From G965247265 sp965247265 (GTDB lineage Bacteria; Pseudomonadota; Gammaproteobacteria; UBA4575): DNA of 64,000 nt. The notes below the pieces were generated by a model. It did no database searches. It was not told the origin of the DNA and was given only the letters and a program-made list of their open reading frames with translations. A program made the translations under genes and the position numbers. This document shows, one piece after another, positions 25,516-34,918 of this stretch. Location of the stretch: the NCBI GenBank assembly GCA_965247265.1, contig OZ252002.1, positions 2,170,001 through 2,234,000 on the forward strand, given 5' to 3'. How positions within the stretch are numbered: position 1 is the stretch's first letter; each line of letters begins with the position of its first letter.

Positions 25516-28500
25516 CTATGAATTAATCGTAATAATGGATGCTAGAACACCGTCTGCATCTGGGTTCGTAACCGTTATTCTGTATCTAAAGTATCTAGCA
25601 GTAGTTGGCGTACCTGTTGTTTTCCAACCGCTGAAAGATATGTTGTCGGTAGAGTCTTGATACTCGACTAGCAACGTTCCTGCATTAACCGTAGTTACAT
25701 CATTAGGTGTTACAAGTTGACTACTGCCTATATCAATTGATGCCGAACTACTAGGGTGAACATAGGTAATAGGACTTACTGGGTCATCCGCCCATTTACC
25801 CGCGCCACTATTCCAGTTTGGTCCTAAATCGCTCCACGTAGTCGTATCATCTGGTACAAGATATCCTGTTACTGGATCTCTTGAACAAGACGTCTTAGTA
25901 CCAGGCCATTGTGAATTAACTAAGTCTTCTGAATATATCGCAAGTCCAAATCTTGGATCACCTAACACAATTTCCTGCGTGATATGAGAAGATTGATTGC
26001 CGCCAGTATCCTCAGTAAGAGCTGCAAAACAATATGTGCCAGCAGCCAATAAATTATTTTCTATCTTCCCAATTGTTGTACCACCTATATTATTCAGTAC
26101 CGGTATAACTAAATGCTCAGTGTAATCATCTGGGAAGGTATTACTCGCACATGTTCCTGATGCTTGAAATATTCTAAAGCCTTTAATATCTGGGGGTGGG
26201 TTATTAAGCGTTACTGAATAATCTCTAGTACCATCCCCTTGTGATTGAACCATGAAAGTATCAGGTGCTGGTGGTGCATTAGTTTTACCACTTACGACGT
26301 GAGTAATTTCAGTATACGGGCCAAATTGACCATCTTTAAATCGGTAACGTAATCTAATGTCGTAAGAAATAGATTGCCCAACATCAATGATAGTGATGTC
26401 TGTTGCATCAGCAGCAAATATCCCTACCCTGTTGAATTGTGTATCCGATAAGCTAGGTTTAAATTCAACTTCTAACGAACTAATTCTATGCAGTGGGCGA
26501 TTAACTGCTAAGTTCAACTTAATATATATAACAGGTCGTAACGACCCATCACTAGAACGCACTGCAACACTCTCATCCGATAGGATTGTGTCAATGATCG
26601 GTACATCTAAATTTTCAATTGCGGAAATATTGGAATTAAATGTTGGTATTGACTCTATATCTGCATTAAATATTGCAGGAGAATAATCCACAAAAGTAAG
26701 TTTTGCTCTCAAATCCTCTTGTGGTACTACTGAATTTATCAATAAGTCCTGTGTCTGTGAATCCATTACTCCATAAGATACTAAGTCACCGACACTTATA
26801 TTGGTTGTGTCTGCAATTGCGGTATCTGTAAAGATAAGAACAGAATTTAACGTACCCGTTGTATTTATTTGTTCTATAAACTGAGTATTATCATCTCCAC
26901 GAATATTGACTGAATAGTTATCCCCTGCGGCTAAATCAAATTCATCATCAATTTCTATAGTTGTTAAAAATCCTCCTGATGAATTTACCGCTATGATTCT
27001 CGCGCTGCCTAAACCCCATTGTGTAATATCATGAGTAACTCTTACCAAGTCTCCTCTTGTAGAAACTAAGTGTTCAATATCAGCTTCTAACGAATAGGTT
27101 TCTGGCCTTAATTTAGCAACTGCTAAATGATAACGAGCGTGTTTATAAACTAAGTCAGGCTTTGTTACACCAGGTAATTCTAAGGTCTCGAATAATGTTG
27201 CATTACTTGCATTAAATCCGTCGTTATAAACTATTCTTTCATCTTGTTGATAATTAATATCCTCATTCGCAAACCTTACTCTGAATGCATGAGGTAATTC
27301 AGTAAAAACCTTAGTGGATGAAAAGTTGGAAGAATTTCTAGGCGTAAAATGCTGTATAGGTGTCGTTTTTACATCATCAAAGATGACTCCGTATTTACCA
27401 TCAATAGACGTTAACGAACCATGTCCTGCAGATGCAGCGGTATTAAATATATCCAATACGCTGCTTGAAAAATCAATATATTGATTAAACTCATAGCCCT
27501 TCTGACCACAATAATTAAACCAGTTTTGAAATGAGGTTAAATCTAAACGGCTATTAGGTAACGCTTTACTGTTTGAATTTCCTTGTAGAATTCCTTTACA
27601 AATACTTGCAGGGTTATTCGTACCGATATCAGTAACCCATGAAGATCCATCCCATATTTCACCAACATAGCTTGCCAAACAATTAAACGTATCAACTACA
27701 CCATTTAACTGGCCAGTTGCTTTAATTCTCATAGCAACCAAAGCAATGTTTGTATCAAATACTGGCGGTGCATCCTTTATTGAACGTAATGCAGTCCAAA
27801 ATGTATCATCAAATATTTGATTGCTAGAATTATCCGCAGTAGTTCTTCTTATTCTTACATCATATTGATTTCTTGCAACTGGGAAACGTACAGATTTTCT
27901 AATAACTTGTGAGGTACTTGCTGTGATCACTGTAGGCTTCAGTAAATCACCTTGAGCTATGACTATATCTTCTGTTACCTCTGTTGGTGCGAAATCTCCA
28001 GTATCAATATCAACTACATTATCAAATAAGCTTGAATTTCTGGTATCTGTTACAACAACGGTTCCACCTGATGCTCTACTCCAGGTTCCTATTTGAATCC
28101 CATTTGTTGGAACTTGTGTCGGGATGACTCTTCTAGGATCTCCAGGAAAAGCACCAGGAACAGAAGTTTGTATAAGTCTTGGTTTGGTGATCGATGCCAC
28201 ACCAGTAAATCGGTCTATATATATAAACCCTGTGGCCGCAATTGCAGGCAATGTTCTAAATTGTAGCGTTATTGCTGGAAATCCAGACGGAATAGTCGCA
28301 GCTAATATCGTTTGCTCGGCAACATTGACTGGAGTTGAAGATGCGGACCAATTGTTCTGGCCGGTAATACTTATTTCAACATCTAACTCTACGGTTCTGC
28401 CTGACTCAGACCCATTATTGTTAAACCCAATTAACCCGCGCGGTAATGTTATATCTACTTCTATTTCATCAGTATCAATCTCGGTTGTTCGAGTTTCAAA

Positions 28501-29319
28501 TCCTCCCGCTTGTGTAAGTTCTACGTTTAAGTCAAGTTGAGTAACGGTTTGTGTTATCAGGGATAACGGATCATCATCATCAAAACCATTTCTTATTTCA
28601 AAATCAACCTCATCAAAATTCTCAATTGCAGTTTCGCCAATTTTAAGATTACTAATCAGTGCTGGGCCTTTAGAGACAGCAAAGAGCATTCTTACAAATT
28701 GATCATCACCAACCACTTCAGTAAAGGGTTGTGCTGCATAAGGTGGCGTGACTCGATGTTCACCTAATATCTGTGGAACTACATCAAATGGCTTCGCCTG
28801 GTTACGAGCTGCTTCAATAAAATATGTCGGGCTTTCTTGAGTTAGTGTAGGACTAGTCAATCTGCCTGGCTTTGGTGGTGGAGCTATAGCATTAACTAAT
28901 AATGTTCCAACTACTCCAATACCTGCAGTTCCGAATGCTCCTAACCCTGCTAAGCCTGCTAATTGCGGCGCAACAGCCAGTACCGCAATAGACAATATTG
29001 TTCTTAATGGATTTTTATCGCCTCCTCCATCACCAGGTAATGCCCTGAGAATGATGTCTTGACCAGGCTTCGGTCTTACCTTTCCCCACCATTCATAAGG
29101 GATTCGCACATCACCTACAAATATATATGTATAGTCAATATCATAAACAGGCGTTTCAGTTGCTTCTAATATATCGAGTATCGTTCCACCACATACTACT
29201 GCGTGATCAAATCGTTTAATTGAAAACGGGCTTGGACACGCGAGTAATCTACATTCGTTTTGAGTGTCGATAAATAATTGGCTCACGTTTTTCCCAATAC
29301 CTGCGTGTATAGTTTTCAA
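25516..29319 (-). CDS. Tail tip attachment (host specificity) protein J-like
   Basis: 1267 residues. The N-terminal region (ILRALPGDGGGDKNPLRTIL, then a Gly/Ala-rich hydrophobic stretch) and the order NlpC, then J, are typical of lambda-like central tail fibres. Repeated FnIII-like and baseplate-like segments follow, and the C-terminal quarter should bind the receptor. Its start overlaps the end of the NlpC gene by 71 bp. Confidence 0.82.
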   Translation of the reverse strand: MKTIHAGIGKNVSQLFIDTQNECRLLACPSPFSIKRFDHAVVCGGTILDILEATETPVYDIDYTYIFVGDVRIPYEWWGKVRPKPGQDIILRALPGDGGGDKNPLRTILSIAVLAVAPQLAGLAGLGAFGTAGIGVVGTLLVNAIAPPPKPGRLTSPTLTQESPTYFIEAARNQAKPFDVVPQILGEHRVTPPYAAQPFTEVVGDDQFVRMLFAVSKGPALISNLKIGETAIENFDEVDFEIRNGFDDDDPLSLITQTVTQLDLNVELTQAGGFETRTTEIDTDEIEVDITLPRGLIGFNNNGSESGRTVELDVEISITGQNNWSASSTPVNVAEQTILAATIPSGFPAITLQFRTLPAIAATGFIYIDRFTGVASITKPRLIQTSVPGAFPGDPRRVIPTQVPTNGIQIGTWSRASGGTVVVTDTRNSSLFDNVVDIDTGDFAPTEVTEDIVIAQGDLLKPTVITASTSQVIRKSVRFPVARNQYDVRIRRTTADNSSNQIFDDTFWTALRSIKDAPPVFDTNIALVAMRIKATGQLNGVVDTFNCLASYVGEIWDGSSWVTDIGTNNPASICKGILQGNSNSKALPNSRLDLTSFQNWFNYCGQKGYEFNQYIDFSSSVLDIFNTAASAGHGSLTSIDGKYGVIFDDVKTTPIQHFTPRNSSNFSSTKVFTELPHAFRVRFANEDINYQQDERIVYNDGFNASNATLFETLELPGVTKPDLVYKHARYHLAVAKLRPETYSLEADIEHLVSTRGDLVRVTHDITQWGLGSARIIAVNSSGGFLTTIEIDDEFDLAAGDNYSVNIRGDDNTQFIEQINTTGTLNSVLIFTDTAIADTTNISVGDLVSYGVMDSQTQDLLINSVVPQEDLRAKLTFVDYSPAIFNADIESIPTFNSNISAIENLDVPIIDTILSDESVAVRSSDGSLRPVIYIKLNLAVNRPLHRISSLEVEFKPSLSDTQFNRVGIFAADATDITIIDVGQSISYDIRLRYRFKDGQFGPYTEITHVVSGKTNAPPAPDTFMVQSQGDGTRDYSVTLNNPPPDIKGFRIFQASGTCASNTFPDDYTEHLVIPVLNNIGGTTIGKIENNLLAAGTYCFAALTEDTGGNQSSHITQEIVLGDPRFGLAIYSEDLVNSQWPGTKTSCSRDPVTGYLVPDDTTTWSDLGPNWNSGAGKWADDPVSPITYVHPSSSASIDIGSSQLVTPNDVTTVNAGTLLVEYQDSTDNISFSGWKTTGTPTTARYFRYRITVTNPDADGVLASIITINS

Positions 29320-29653
29320 TACAAGAGTTAGCGCCCTTGATAATATGAATCATTTGATGATCAGATGTAGTCATTCCTACATGACTTCTATTCCCTGCGA
29401 TCAAAAAAGTAAGCACATCTCCAAACTTTGGTGAATCAACATGAACCCATTTTGCAGCTTCTAATAGAGTTAGCTTTTCAATGCTAGCTCCGTTTTTTAT
29501 ATTCGCCTTTTCATATCCCTTGTCATATTTAGGTAACTCAATATCAAACTCATTTTTATAAATTAAATAAATTAATCCCCAGCAATTTGCACCGGTCATA
29601 GAATGCCCGTGGTCTTGAAACTCAAGGCCAATGTAATTCGATAAATCAATCAA
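29249..29653 (-). CDS. Tail assembly NlpC/P60 peptidase (gpK-like)
   Basis: 134 residues. Catalytic Cys24 in TGANCWGLIYLI, His in NRSHVGMTT and a later His (MIHIIKG) form the NlpC/P60 triad. Such proteins are tail-tip assembly factors with peptidoglycan-cleaving ability. It sits between the DUF1833 and gpJ-like genes, as in many siphophages. Confidence 0.82.
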   Translation of the reverse strand: MIDLSNYIGLEFQDHGHSMTGANCWGLIYLIYKNEFDIELPKYDKGYEKANIKNGASIEKLTLLEAAKWVHVDSPKFGDVLTFLIAGNRSHVGMTTSDHQMIHIIKGANSCIENYTRRYWEKREPIIYRHSKRM

Positions 29654-30123
29654 ACTAACGAGGGATAGAGGCTAGGCGCAAATAAAGAACCTGGATATGG
29701 CTCTGCTAAGAAATTTTCCTGGCTAAAGGTTCCTGTTACCGTCAATGAGTTATAACTAACATCTGTTAAAATAAAATCTGTGTAGGAAACTTCCAGCGTG
29801 TTTGGACTCGAAGCTAAAACAATGTCTACTTGAATTGATGGCGGTCTATCTATTGTCCGTATAATAGGTACAAGCAATCTGCTTATATTTTCTATAGTGA
29901 GCGTTGCTTTGCTTATTGTCCCTTCTTCTTCTGAAGGCAGCTCCAATCTAAACGGACAAGATATAAATGTTTCACCATTCGAATCTATGTTTGCTCCATT
30001 AGCTGTAATACGTATCGGTGTAACTAAATTCGCATGATCAATGGTTAATAACGCAGCCCATACTTCATTAGTATCTGCTGAAAATGCAGACTGTATAGCT
30101 GTTGTGGATAACGTTCTACTCAT
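29650..30123 (-). CDS. Minor tail protein, DUF1833-like (gpL analogue)
   Basis: 157 residues. The stretch FISCPFRLELPSEEEG followed by AQLTIENISR-like sequence (KATLTIENISRLLVPIIRTI) is the DUF1833 pattern. It overlaps its neighbours by four bases each (ATGA type). It probably contributes to the tail-tip hub. Confidence 0.7.
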   Translation of the reverse strand: MSRTLSTTAIQSAFSADTNEVWAALLTIDHANLVTPIRITANGANIDSNGETFISCPFRLELPSEEEGTISKATLTIENISRLLVPIIRTIDRPPSIQVDIVLASSPNTLEVSYTDFILTDVSYNSLTVTGTFSQENFLAEPYPGSLFAPSLYPSLV

Positions 30124-30464
30124 GGCATTCTTTCAACCTGTATGTCAGCAGACCATACATCACCACATATTGATCTATACGTAGGCGGTGCTGTAAATCT
30201 AAAATCTGCTAATGTTCCTATACGATCACCGTCAAAGGTAAATGGAATGGCCGCATTATCTTGATAGAAGGTATCCAGTGTTGTTACCTGTGTTTTTGTC
30301 AGAGGAAATATAGACCCAGATATTTGTCTAGGATTCGCTGTGCTTCTTTTGCGTATTTTTGCAGGCCCTGTATCAGTTTCAAAACTAATAACATTATCTG
30401 GCGATTGCTCTTGATATCCATCTACCAAAAAAGCATCAGGTAAACTTACTGGCCAGGTTGCCAT
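30120..30464 (-). CDS. Minor tail protein, gpM-like
   Basis: 114 residues: MATWPVSLPDAFLVDGYQE start, an FPLTKTQVTTLDTFYQDN segment and a beta-rich end. Size, order after the tape measure gene and ATGA-type overlaps suit the lambda M position. The start MATWP is shared with the collar protein at 24665. Confidence 0.65.
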   Translation of the reverse strand: MATWPVSLPDAFLVDGYQEQSPDNVISFETDTGPAKIRKRSTANPRQISGSIFPLTKTQVTTLDTFYQDNAAIPFTFDGDRIGTLADFRFTAPPTYRSICGDVWSADIQVERMP

Positions 30465-32341
30465 TATCTAAGACTTAATGCAGGAGTTAACGAAAATCTC
30501 TGGCCTAATGCTGCAGTGGTTTTAGGTCCATTTCTAATAGCGCTAGAGACCGCAAAATCAATATCAATTTGATTACCATTTTGTTTAACGGCGGGTGTGC
30601 TAGGTGCATTATTAATGTTTACAATTACATTAGATGATGACCTACTTCTATCAGTAGGGCGCGATATATCTATTATTTCACCTTGCTGAGCAGACACTGT
30701 TACTGGGCGTTCTCTACCTCCGCCGCCAGCTACAAGGAAACTTCCTCCAAATTGATTAGGCTGTAGACCTCCGCCGCCAAACAGAGATCCTAAAGCAGAT
30801 GACAAAGGAGCGGTTATATTTTGAGTAATGAGTATAGATAAAATATCTTCTAATACTGAATTGACTACATCTCCCAAGCTTTTAAATTCACGGATCGCTT
30901 TACCTACATTGCTTGCTATCGCAATACCAAATTTTTCACCTGCCTCTCTGCCTTTTTCTAACTCATCGTTCAATTTTGCTTGAGCTTGTGAAACTTCGTC
31001 TGTTTTAGTTCCTAGAACCTCTTGCTGTTCGATACGTCGTGCAACTAATGTATCTTGCTGATCAGTTGTTAGAAATTCGTTAGATCGAATAGATTCTATT
31101 TCAGCACGTATTTTATCGCCAGTGGTTTTTAGTTCACCTAAAAATCTTTGTGCTTCATCAAACTCTGCATCTGCTAATCCTGCTATAGCTATATTTGCAT
31201 CACTTTTAATTTTAGCTTTTTCTTTTTCTACTTTTAGAGTTTCTTTTGCAGCTTCTTTAAGTGACTTTTCAGCCTCTTCTTGTTGTTTAGTTAACTGTAA
31301 TTCTTCAAATGCTAACCGTTTAGCTTCCTCTGAACCTGCTGCAGCTTTAGCTTTTTCTTGTGCTTCTATTATTCTTTCACGGTTAATTGCGAGTAATATT
31401 TGTCTACGTTTGTTTTCAACATCGAGTAATTCTTTTGCGATGCTACTATCAGTAAAACCTATTACACCTAAATTACCTGCCCCTTCCCTTTGTAATACTT
31501 GAAGCTGTTCAATTCTTCGATCAAGAACACGTAACGTTCCTTCACTTGTTACGCCTAAACTATCATTAAGATCTGAAACAACTCTTTCTAAACCGGTAAC
31601 AAACCCTACTGCAGAATTAAATACTCGACCATCTGCAACGGCTCTTTGAAATTCTCTCCAACTTTGTCCAAGGTTATCAACAGCCCCCGCGAGTGTACCT
31701 TGTGACTCAGCAGCACCAGCCCCGCCTATTTGATCACGCAAAGCTTTTAATATAATACCTTGTGCTTCAGCTTTACGCCCCGTTTCAACTAAGTCCTTAA
31801 CTAAATCGCGTTGTGATTTGGATACTGTAATACCAACACGTGATAATTCTCCAAGCCTTGCAACTGGATCTTCTAATGCTTTTGCAAGAGTTAGCGTTGC
31901 TGACTGAATAGATCCAAAGCCAGTAGCAGCAAGATCCTGTGCAAGCCTTAATGTTTCTTCAAAAGTCTCACTAGCAATTGATTTAAAAGTTAATAATTGA
32001 TTTGCTGCTGCGAGAACGTCCCCCTCACTTACTAAGGTTCCTCTTGCAATTTCATCTGCAAGTGCGGCTATTCCTTTGATGGTTTGCCCTGATGCGTTGC
32101 CAGTTACACGTAATAATGCTTCGGTTTGTTGAAGCTTTCTATTATAAGCATCTAATGTTGATACACTTCTAGCAAGTACCGCAATGCTACCTAATGCGGA
32201 TATACCAACCCCACCTAATGCTACAGATGCTAATCGAGTAACTTTTTCTAAACTTCTAAAATTTCTTTTAGCGGATTCAATGCCTGCTCGAGTGCGATCT
32301 CGTGAGGTTAACTTAAATCGGTGTGAAGTTTCACTAGCCAT
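30464..32341 (-). CDS. Tail tape measure protein (gpH-like)
   Basis: 625 residues, short for a tape measure, so a short tail is expected. The N-terminus has the lambda-type tail length domain (LSRVGITVSKSQRDLVKDLV, AQGIILKALRDQIGG). The middle is Lys/Glu/Ala coiled coil, followed by a Gly-rich segment and a hydrophobic stretch. Its ATG overlaps the frame of the frameshifted chaperone extension, as in lambda H. Confidence 0.85.
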   Translation of the reverse strand: MASETSHRFKLTSRDRTRAGIESAKRNFRSLEKVTRLASVALGGVGISALGSIAVLARSVSTLDAYNRKLQQTEALLRVTGNASGQTIKGIAALADEIARGTLVSEGDVLAAANQLLTFKSIASETFEETLRLAQDLAATGFGSIQSATLTLAKALEDPVARLGELSRVGITVSKSQRDLVKDLVETGRKAEAQGIILKALRDQIGGAGAAESQGTLAGAVDNLGQSWREFQRAVADGRVFNSAVGFVTGLERVVSDLNDSLGVTSEGTLRVLDRRIEQLQVLQREGAGNLGVIGFTDSSIAKELLDVENKRRQILLAINRERIIEAQEKAKAAAGSEEAKRLAFEELQLTKQQEEAEKSLKEAAKETLKVEKEKAKIKSDANIAIAGLADAEFDEAQRFLGELKTTGDKIRAEIESIRSNEFLTTDQQDTLVARRIEQQEVLGTKTDEVSQAQAKLNDELEKGREAGEKFGIAIASNVGKAIREFKSLGDVVNSVLEDILSILITQNITAPLSSALGSLFGGGGLQPNQFGGSFLVAGGGGRERPVTVSAQQGEIIDISRPTDRSRSSSNVIVNINNAPSTPAVKQNGNQIDIDFAVSSAIRNGPKTTAALGQRFSLTPALSLR

Positions 32342-32470
32342 TATCTAACATCCCTAAAGCTAAATGACCACAAAATTCCTGCTCTTGCATGTTTAATATT
32401 TCTTGTACAGTAAGGTTAAGTTTCTGTGATAACTGGAAAACTAATTTTAATTCAATGTTTCTCATCAAGG
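32334..32470 (-). CDS. Tail assembly chaperone T-type extension, reached by -1 frameshift
   Basis: No start of its own is needed: after the slippery site the -1 frame stays open for 45 residues (ALMRNIELKLVFQLSQKLNL, then EILNMQEQEFCGHLALGM) to TAG at 32334-32336, just inside the tape measure gene. This is the lambda G-T arrangement. Composition is helical with LxLxxFQL-like repeats, as in gpT-type tails. Confidence 0.8.
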
Positions 32471-32851
32471 CTTTTTTGCTGTTTCTATCTCCTCCGTTAA
32501 CGGTCTAATTTTTGTGATTTCATAATAAATTAACCAAAGAACATCTGCATCATTCTTAGTTAACATTATTTCAAAATGATCATCACTAAACATTCGCTTA
32601 CCATCTTTTGTAAGCGCACGATTAATAATAGTAGATACCGCTAATTCAAATATAGTGGGTTCACCTTTTTTATTTTTCTTAGTCGCTAAATTAGTAATCG
32701 CAATACGATTACGCATATTAGAAGGTTTATAGTAAATCCGAATCGGTTTATCTTCGTTGTCTGGATCTTTCCATTGTTCAACATCAAAATAACCTTGTTC
32801 TTCTACTAGCTTTTTTTCCCACTGATTAAGCGCTATCTGTGAAACATCCAT
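32465..32851 (-). CDS. Tail assembly chaperone (gpG-like)
   Basis: 128 residues, between the tail tube and tape measure genes. It ends ...EIETAKKP. The last codons are GCA AAA AAG CCT TGA; the A AAA AAG heptamer is in exact phase for -1 frameshifting into the extension at 32334-32470. In lambda-like phages both products guide tail tube assembly around the tape measure. Confidence 0.78.
   Translation of the reverse strand: MDVSQIALNQWEKKLVEEQGYFDVEQWKDPDNEDKPIRIYYKPSNMRNRIAITNLATKKNKKGEPTIFELAVSTIINRALTKDGKRMFSDDHFEIMLTKNDADVLWLIYYEITKIRPLTEEIETAKKP
32471..32477 (-). other. Programmed -1 frameshift site A AAA AAG
   Basis: Minus-strand AAAAAAG in the gpG frame (GCA AAA AAG), three codons from the 0-frame stop. 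This is one of the most efficient bacterial slippery heptamers, at the conserved place for siphophage tail chaperones. Confidence 0.8.
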
Positions 32852-33252
32852 TAAGCAAATGTTCCTGCAGCTAGCACTGTACTACCTACTAAATTGAAAT
32901 TGCGTTCAACAATGCCATCCACGCCATAAGAAATATCAACGCTTTGCACCACTGCAGACCCGCTATATTTAATATCGCCAGTAGTATTACCTTCAGGACC
33001 AATTTCACATTCAACGGTAGCACCCACATCAAGCACTTCCTGGCCAGTAGTATCTGCAGCATCCCACCAGGTTTGAATAGCTACACCCCATTCATTAGCC
33101 CCTACACTTCTTGCCTTAACACAACCATCATTAATTTTAGAAGCATCTAAAATTTCTGCGTTTTGCGACAATGAAACATTCCTAACTTCACCCACTGCTG
33201 CAGGTGTTGCACCTACTAGAAATATTCCAGTACATCCTCTAGTTATTGCCAT
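32851..33252 (-). CDS. Major tail (tube) protein
   Basis: 133 residues, beta-rich, with ITRGCTGIFLVG start and a VQSVDISYGVDGIVERNFNL end typical of short tail tube proteins. It lies between a terminator and the chaperone gene, the normal place for an abundant tube protein. Confidence 0.7.
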   Translation of the reverse strand: MAITRGCTGIFLVGATPAAVGEVRNVSLSQNAEILDASKINDGCVKARSVGANEWGVAIQTWWDAADTTGQEVLDVGATVECEIGPEGNTTGDIKYSGSAVVQSVDISYGVDGIVERNFNLVGSTVLAAGTFA

Positions 33253-33270
33253 GATTAATCTCCATAAATG

Positions 33271-33293
33271 AAAAACCCGCCGGATGGCGGTTT
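33271..33293 (-). terminator. Rho-independent terminator
   Basis: Minus strand: AACCGCC-atcc-GGCGGGTTTTTC, a GC stem followed by a U-run. It lies between the tail terminator-like gene and the tail tube gene, so it probably tunes late transcription rather than ending it. Confidence 0.65.
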
Positions 33294-33316
33294 GTTAACG
33301 AAAAGTTTTTAGTGAT

Positions 33317-33763
33317 TTAAGACACTATTGTTTCTGGATCAGTAGCGTTTACACGATAACTAACCTCAAACTCTAAAGTAGCAAGTGCTACCGGTTGATC
33401 TAACACGCTTCTTTCAACTTCAGTGCCAACATAATCTACACAATTCACAATGCCGCCTAATGTTCGATCAGTCATAATTGCATCTTCAACTTCAGCATTA
33501 ATAGTTTCTAACTCCTGAGATTGATTGACCGGATCTTTAACGCGAATCTCTACAATAATAGTAGTAATCTTGGCTTGTATATTCCCCATAACCGCACTTT
33601 CTTCATCAAAGATAGTGGGGCCTGCATAAATATTTAAGCTTGGAATGTGCTCAATTTCATCGTAAGGATAGAGCCTGGTGTTATAAACTTTTGCACCAGT
33701 AGTAGAAAGACCAGTTAAAAGTTCTATAAATTTTGTAACTAGTTGTTCTCTAACGTGAGCCAC
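33317..33763 (-). CDS. Tail terminator-like protein (gpU position)
   Basis: 148 residues. An N-terminal helix (VREQLVTKFIELLTGLSTTG) and beta strands (IPSLNIYAGPTIFDEE, ATLEFEVSYRVNA) suit the tail completion/terminator family. It overlaps the gpZ-like gene by 14 bp and precedes the tube gene. Confidence 0.65.
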   Translation of the reverse strand: MAHVREQLVTKFIELLTGLSTTGAKVYNTRLYPYDEIEHIPSLNIYAGPTIFDEESAVMGNIQAKITTIIVEIRVKDPVNQSQELETINAEVEDAIMTDRTLGGIVNCVDYVGTEVERSVLDQPVALATLEFEVSYRVNATDPETIVS

Positions 33764-34292
33764 GTAATAACCTCAACTGTCTTTTAAATTCTTTGTTGAA
33801 TAACCTAACCCCATTCACTCGCAAAATAGGCATGATAATTCTTTTGCTTTGATCGAACTGCTGAATACCTGCTACACCAATAGGTAAACTGCTTTTAGTT
33901 TCTCTTAAAAATTGTGGTTTCTTGCCTGGTACATTAAAAGCAGTTTGGTGCGCTGGTGCTTTTTGTTTGTTTGGCGAGCGACCAACTACTAAAGGTTTTC
34001 CGTCCCTTGGATTTCTCCCTGCAGTTTTAGTTAATGCAGTACTTCCAAGCCATACTGCAGCTTCAGCTTTTAAGGATCTTGCAGGGAAACGTTTTAAAAA
34101 TTTCCGAATAGAACGCTGTGGTACTGCATAATAAGCGGCTAACGCTCGAACTGAACCGGTGTGTACACCTTGAATTGCTCTATTCTTTGCGCGAAATGCT
34201 GCAGTATTAACATCACGATCTATCTTTTTTAATTCGCGGTTCATTCTTTTGAACTCACGCTTTGCGCCTGTTATGGCTAGTCTTAAGCTCAT
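33750..34292 (-). CDS. Prophage minor tail protein Z-like
   Basis: 180 residues, very basic. KREFKRMNRELKKIDRDVNT, then FRAKNRAIQGVHTGSVRALA and YYAVPQRSIRKFLKR match the GPZ family. It also carries VNGVRLFNKEFKRQLRL at the end. Order FII-like, Z, U is as in lambda. Confidence 0.8.
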   Translation of the reverse strand: MSLRLAITGAKREFKRMNRELKKIDRDVNTAAFRAKNRAIQGVHTGSVRALAAYYAVPQRSIRKFLKRFPARSLKAEAAVWLGSTALTKTAGRNPRDGKPLVVGRSPNKQKAPAHQTAFNVPGKKPQFLRETKSSLPIGVAGIQQFDQSKRIIMPILRVNGVRLFNKEFKRQLRLLRGSR

Positions 34293-34561
34293 GCTCGCAA
34301 TAAAATTAAATTACTTAATCCATCACCCGCAGATTGAATACTTTTAATCGTGTACGATGCTAATTCAAATATCAAAATAGTTTCAAGCACTACACCACTT
34401 ATATCTGAAGTCCTTACTAAGGCTTCGCGGCTTACGCCAGAAATGTCCAACTCCTGTTCGTAAGAAGAAGAAACAATTGCAGGGATAGTTACATTGTTTA
34501 TTTCAACACTATCCCAATCTTCCAGATACGAAAGCTTGTCCTCCTCCGACTCTATAACCAT
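34289..34561 (-). CDS. Head-tail joining protein, gpFII position
   Basis: 90 residues, small beta-rich protein (VTIPAIVSSSYEQELDISGV). It overlaps gpZ by four bases. Assigned by position and size only. Confidence 0.5.
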   Translation of the reverse strand: MVIESEEDKLSYLEDWDSVEINNVTIPAIVSSSYEQELDISGVSREALVRTSDISGVVLETILIFELASYTIKSIQSAGDGLSNLILLRA

Positions 34562-34830
34562 TAGCTACTTTTAGGATCTCTATTTTCAACCTTACCTGGA
34601 TCTGATTTATTATCATTATCACCACCAGATTTATCATCCGATTTATCATCCGATTTAGACTTTTTCCCACCAAGATATTCCGCTTTAGAATGATGAACTA
34701 ACATAGCTCCTTCTGAAGACGTAACTTCAACTGTTTTACCTTTTTTAGTTAACTGTCTATTAACTACTGTAGTTTTCAAAAGTTTAACTTTAACTTTTGT
34801 ATTATCTTTTTTGTTTGCGGTCATTACCAT
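34561..34830 (-). CDS. Small charged phage protein
   Basis: 89 residues. A Lys-rich N-half with VKVKLLKTTVVNRQLTKKGK and a disordered Lys/Ser/Asp tail (KKSKSDDKSDDKSGGDNDNK). Directly after the capsid terminator; possibly a head decoration or connector protein. No family recognised. Confidence 0.5.
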   Translation of the reverse strand: MVMTANKKDNTKVKVKLLKTTVVNRQLTKKGKTVEVTSSEGAMLVHHSKAEYLGGKKSKSDDKSDDKSGGDNDNKSDPGKVENRDPKSS

Positions 34831-34855
34831 AACTACACCTGCTAATTTAATTAAT

Positions 34856-34882
34856 AAAAAAGCGGCTCATTTCTAAGCCGCT
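34856..34882 (-). terminator. Rho-independent terminator after the capsid gene
   Basis: Minus strand: AAGCGGCT-tagaaatg-AGCCGCTTTTTT, a strong stem with a U-run 37 bp after the capsid stop. It would attenuate late transcription downstream of the most expressed gene. Confidence 0.7.
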
Positions 34883-34918
34883 TCTATTTTGCTAAAAGAA
34901 CTATTTATCTATTAGGCT

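Noticed and set aside
29249..29319. Frameshift between the NlpC and J-like genes
   Set aside because: The 71-bp overlap is between two complete, independent frames with normal ends; no sign of a fused product.
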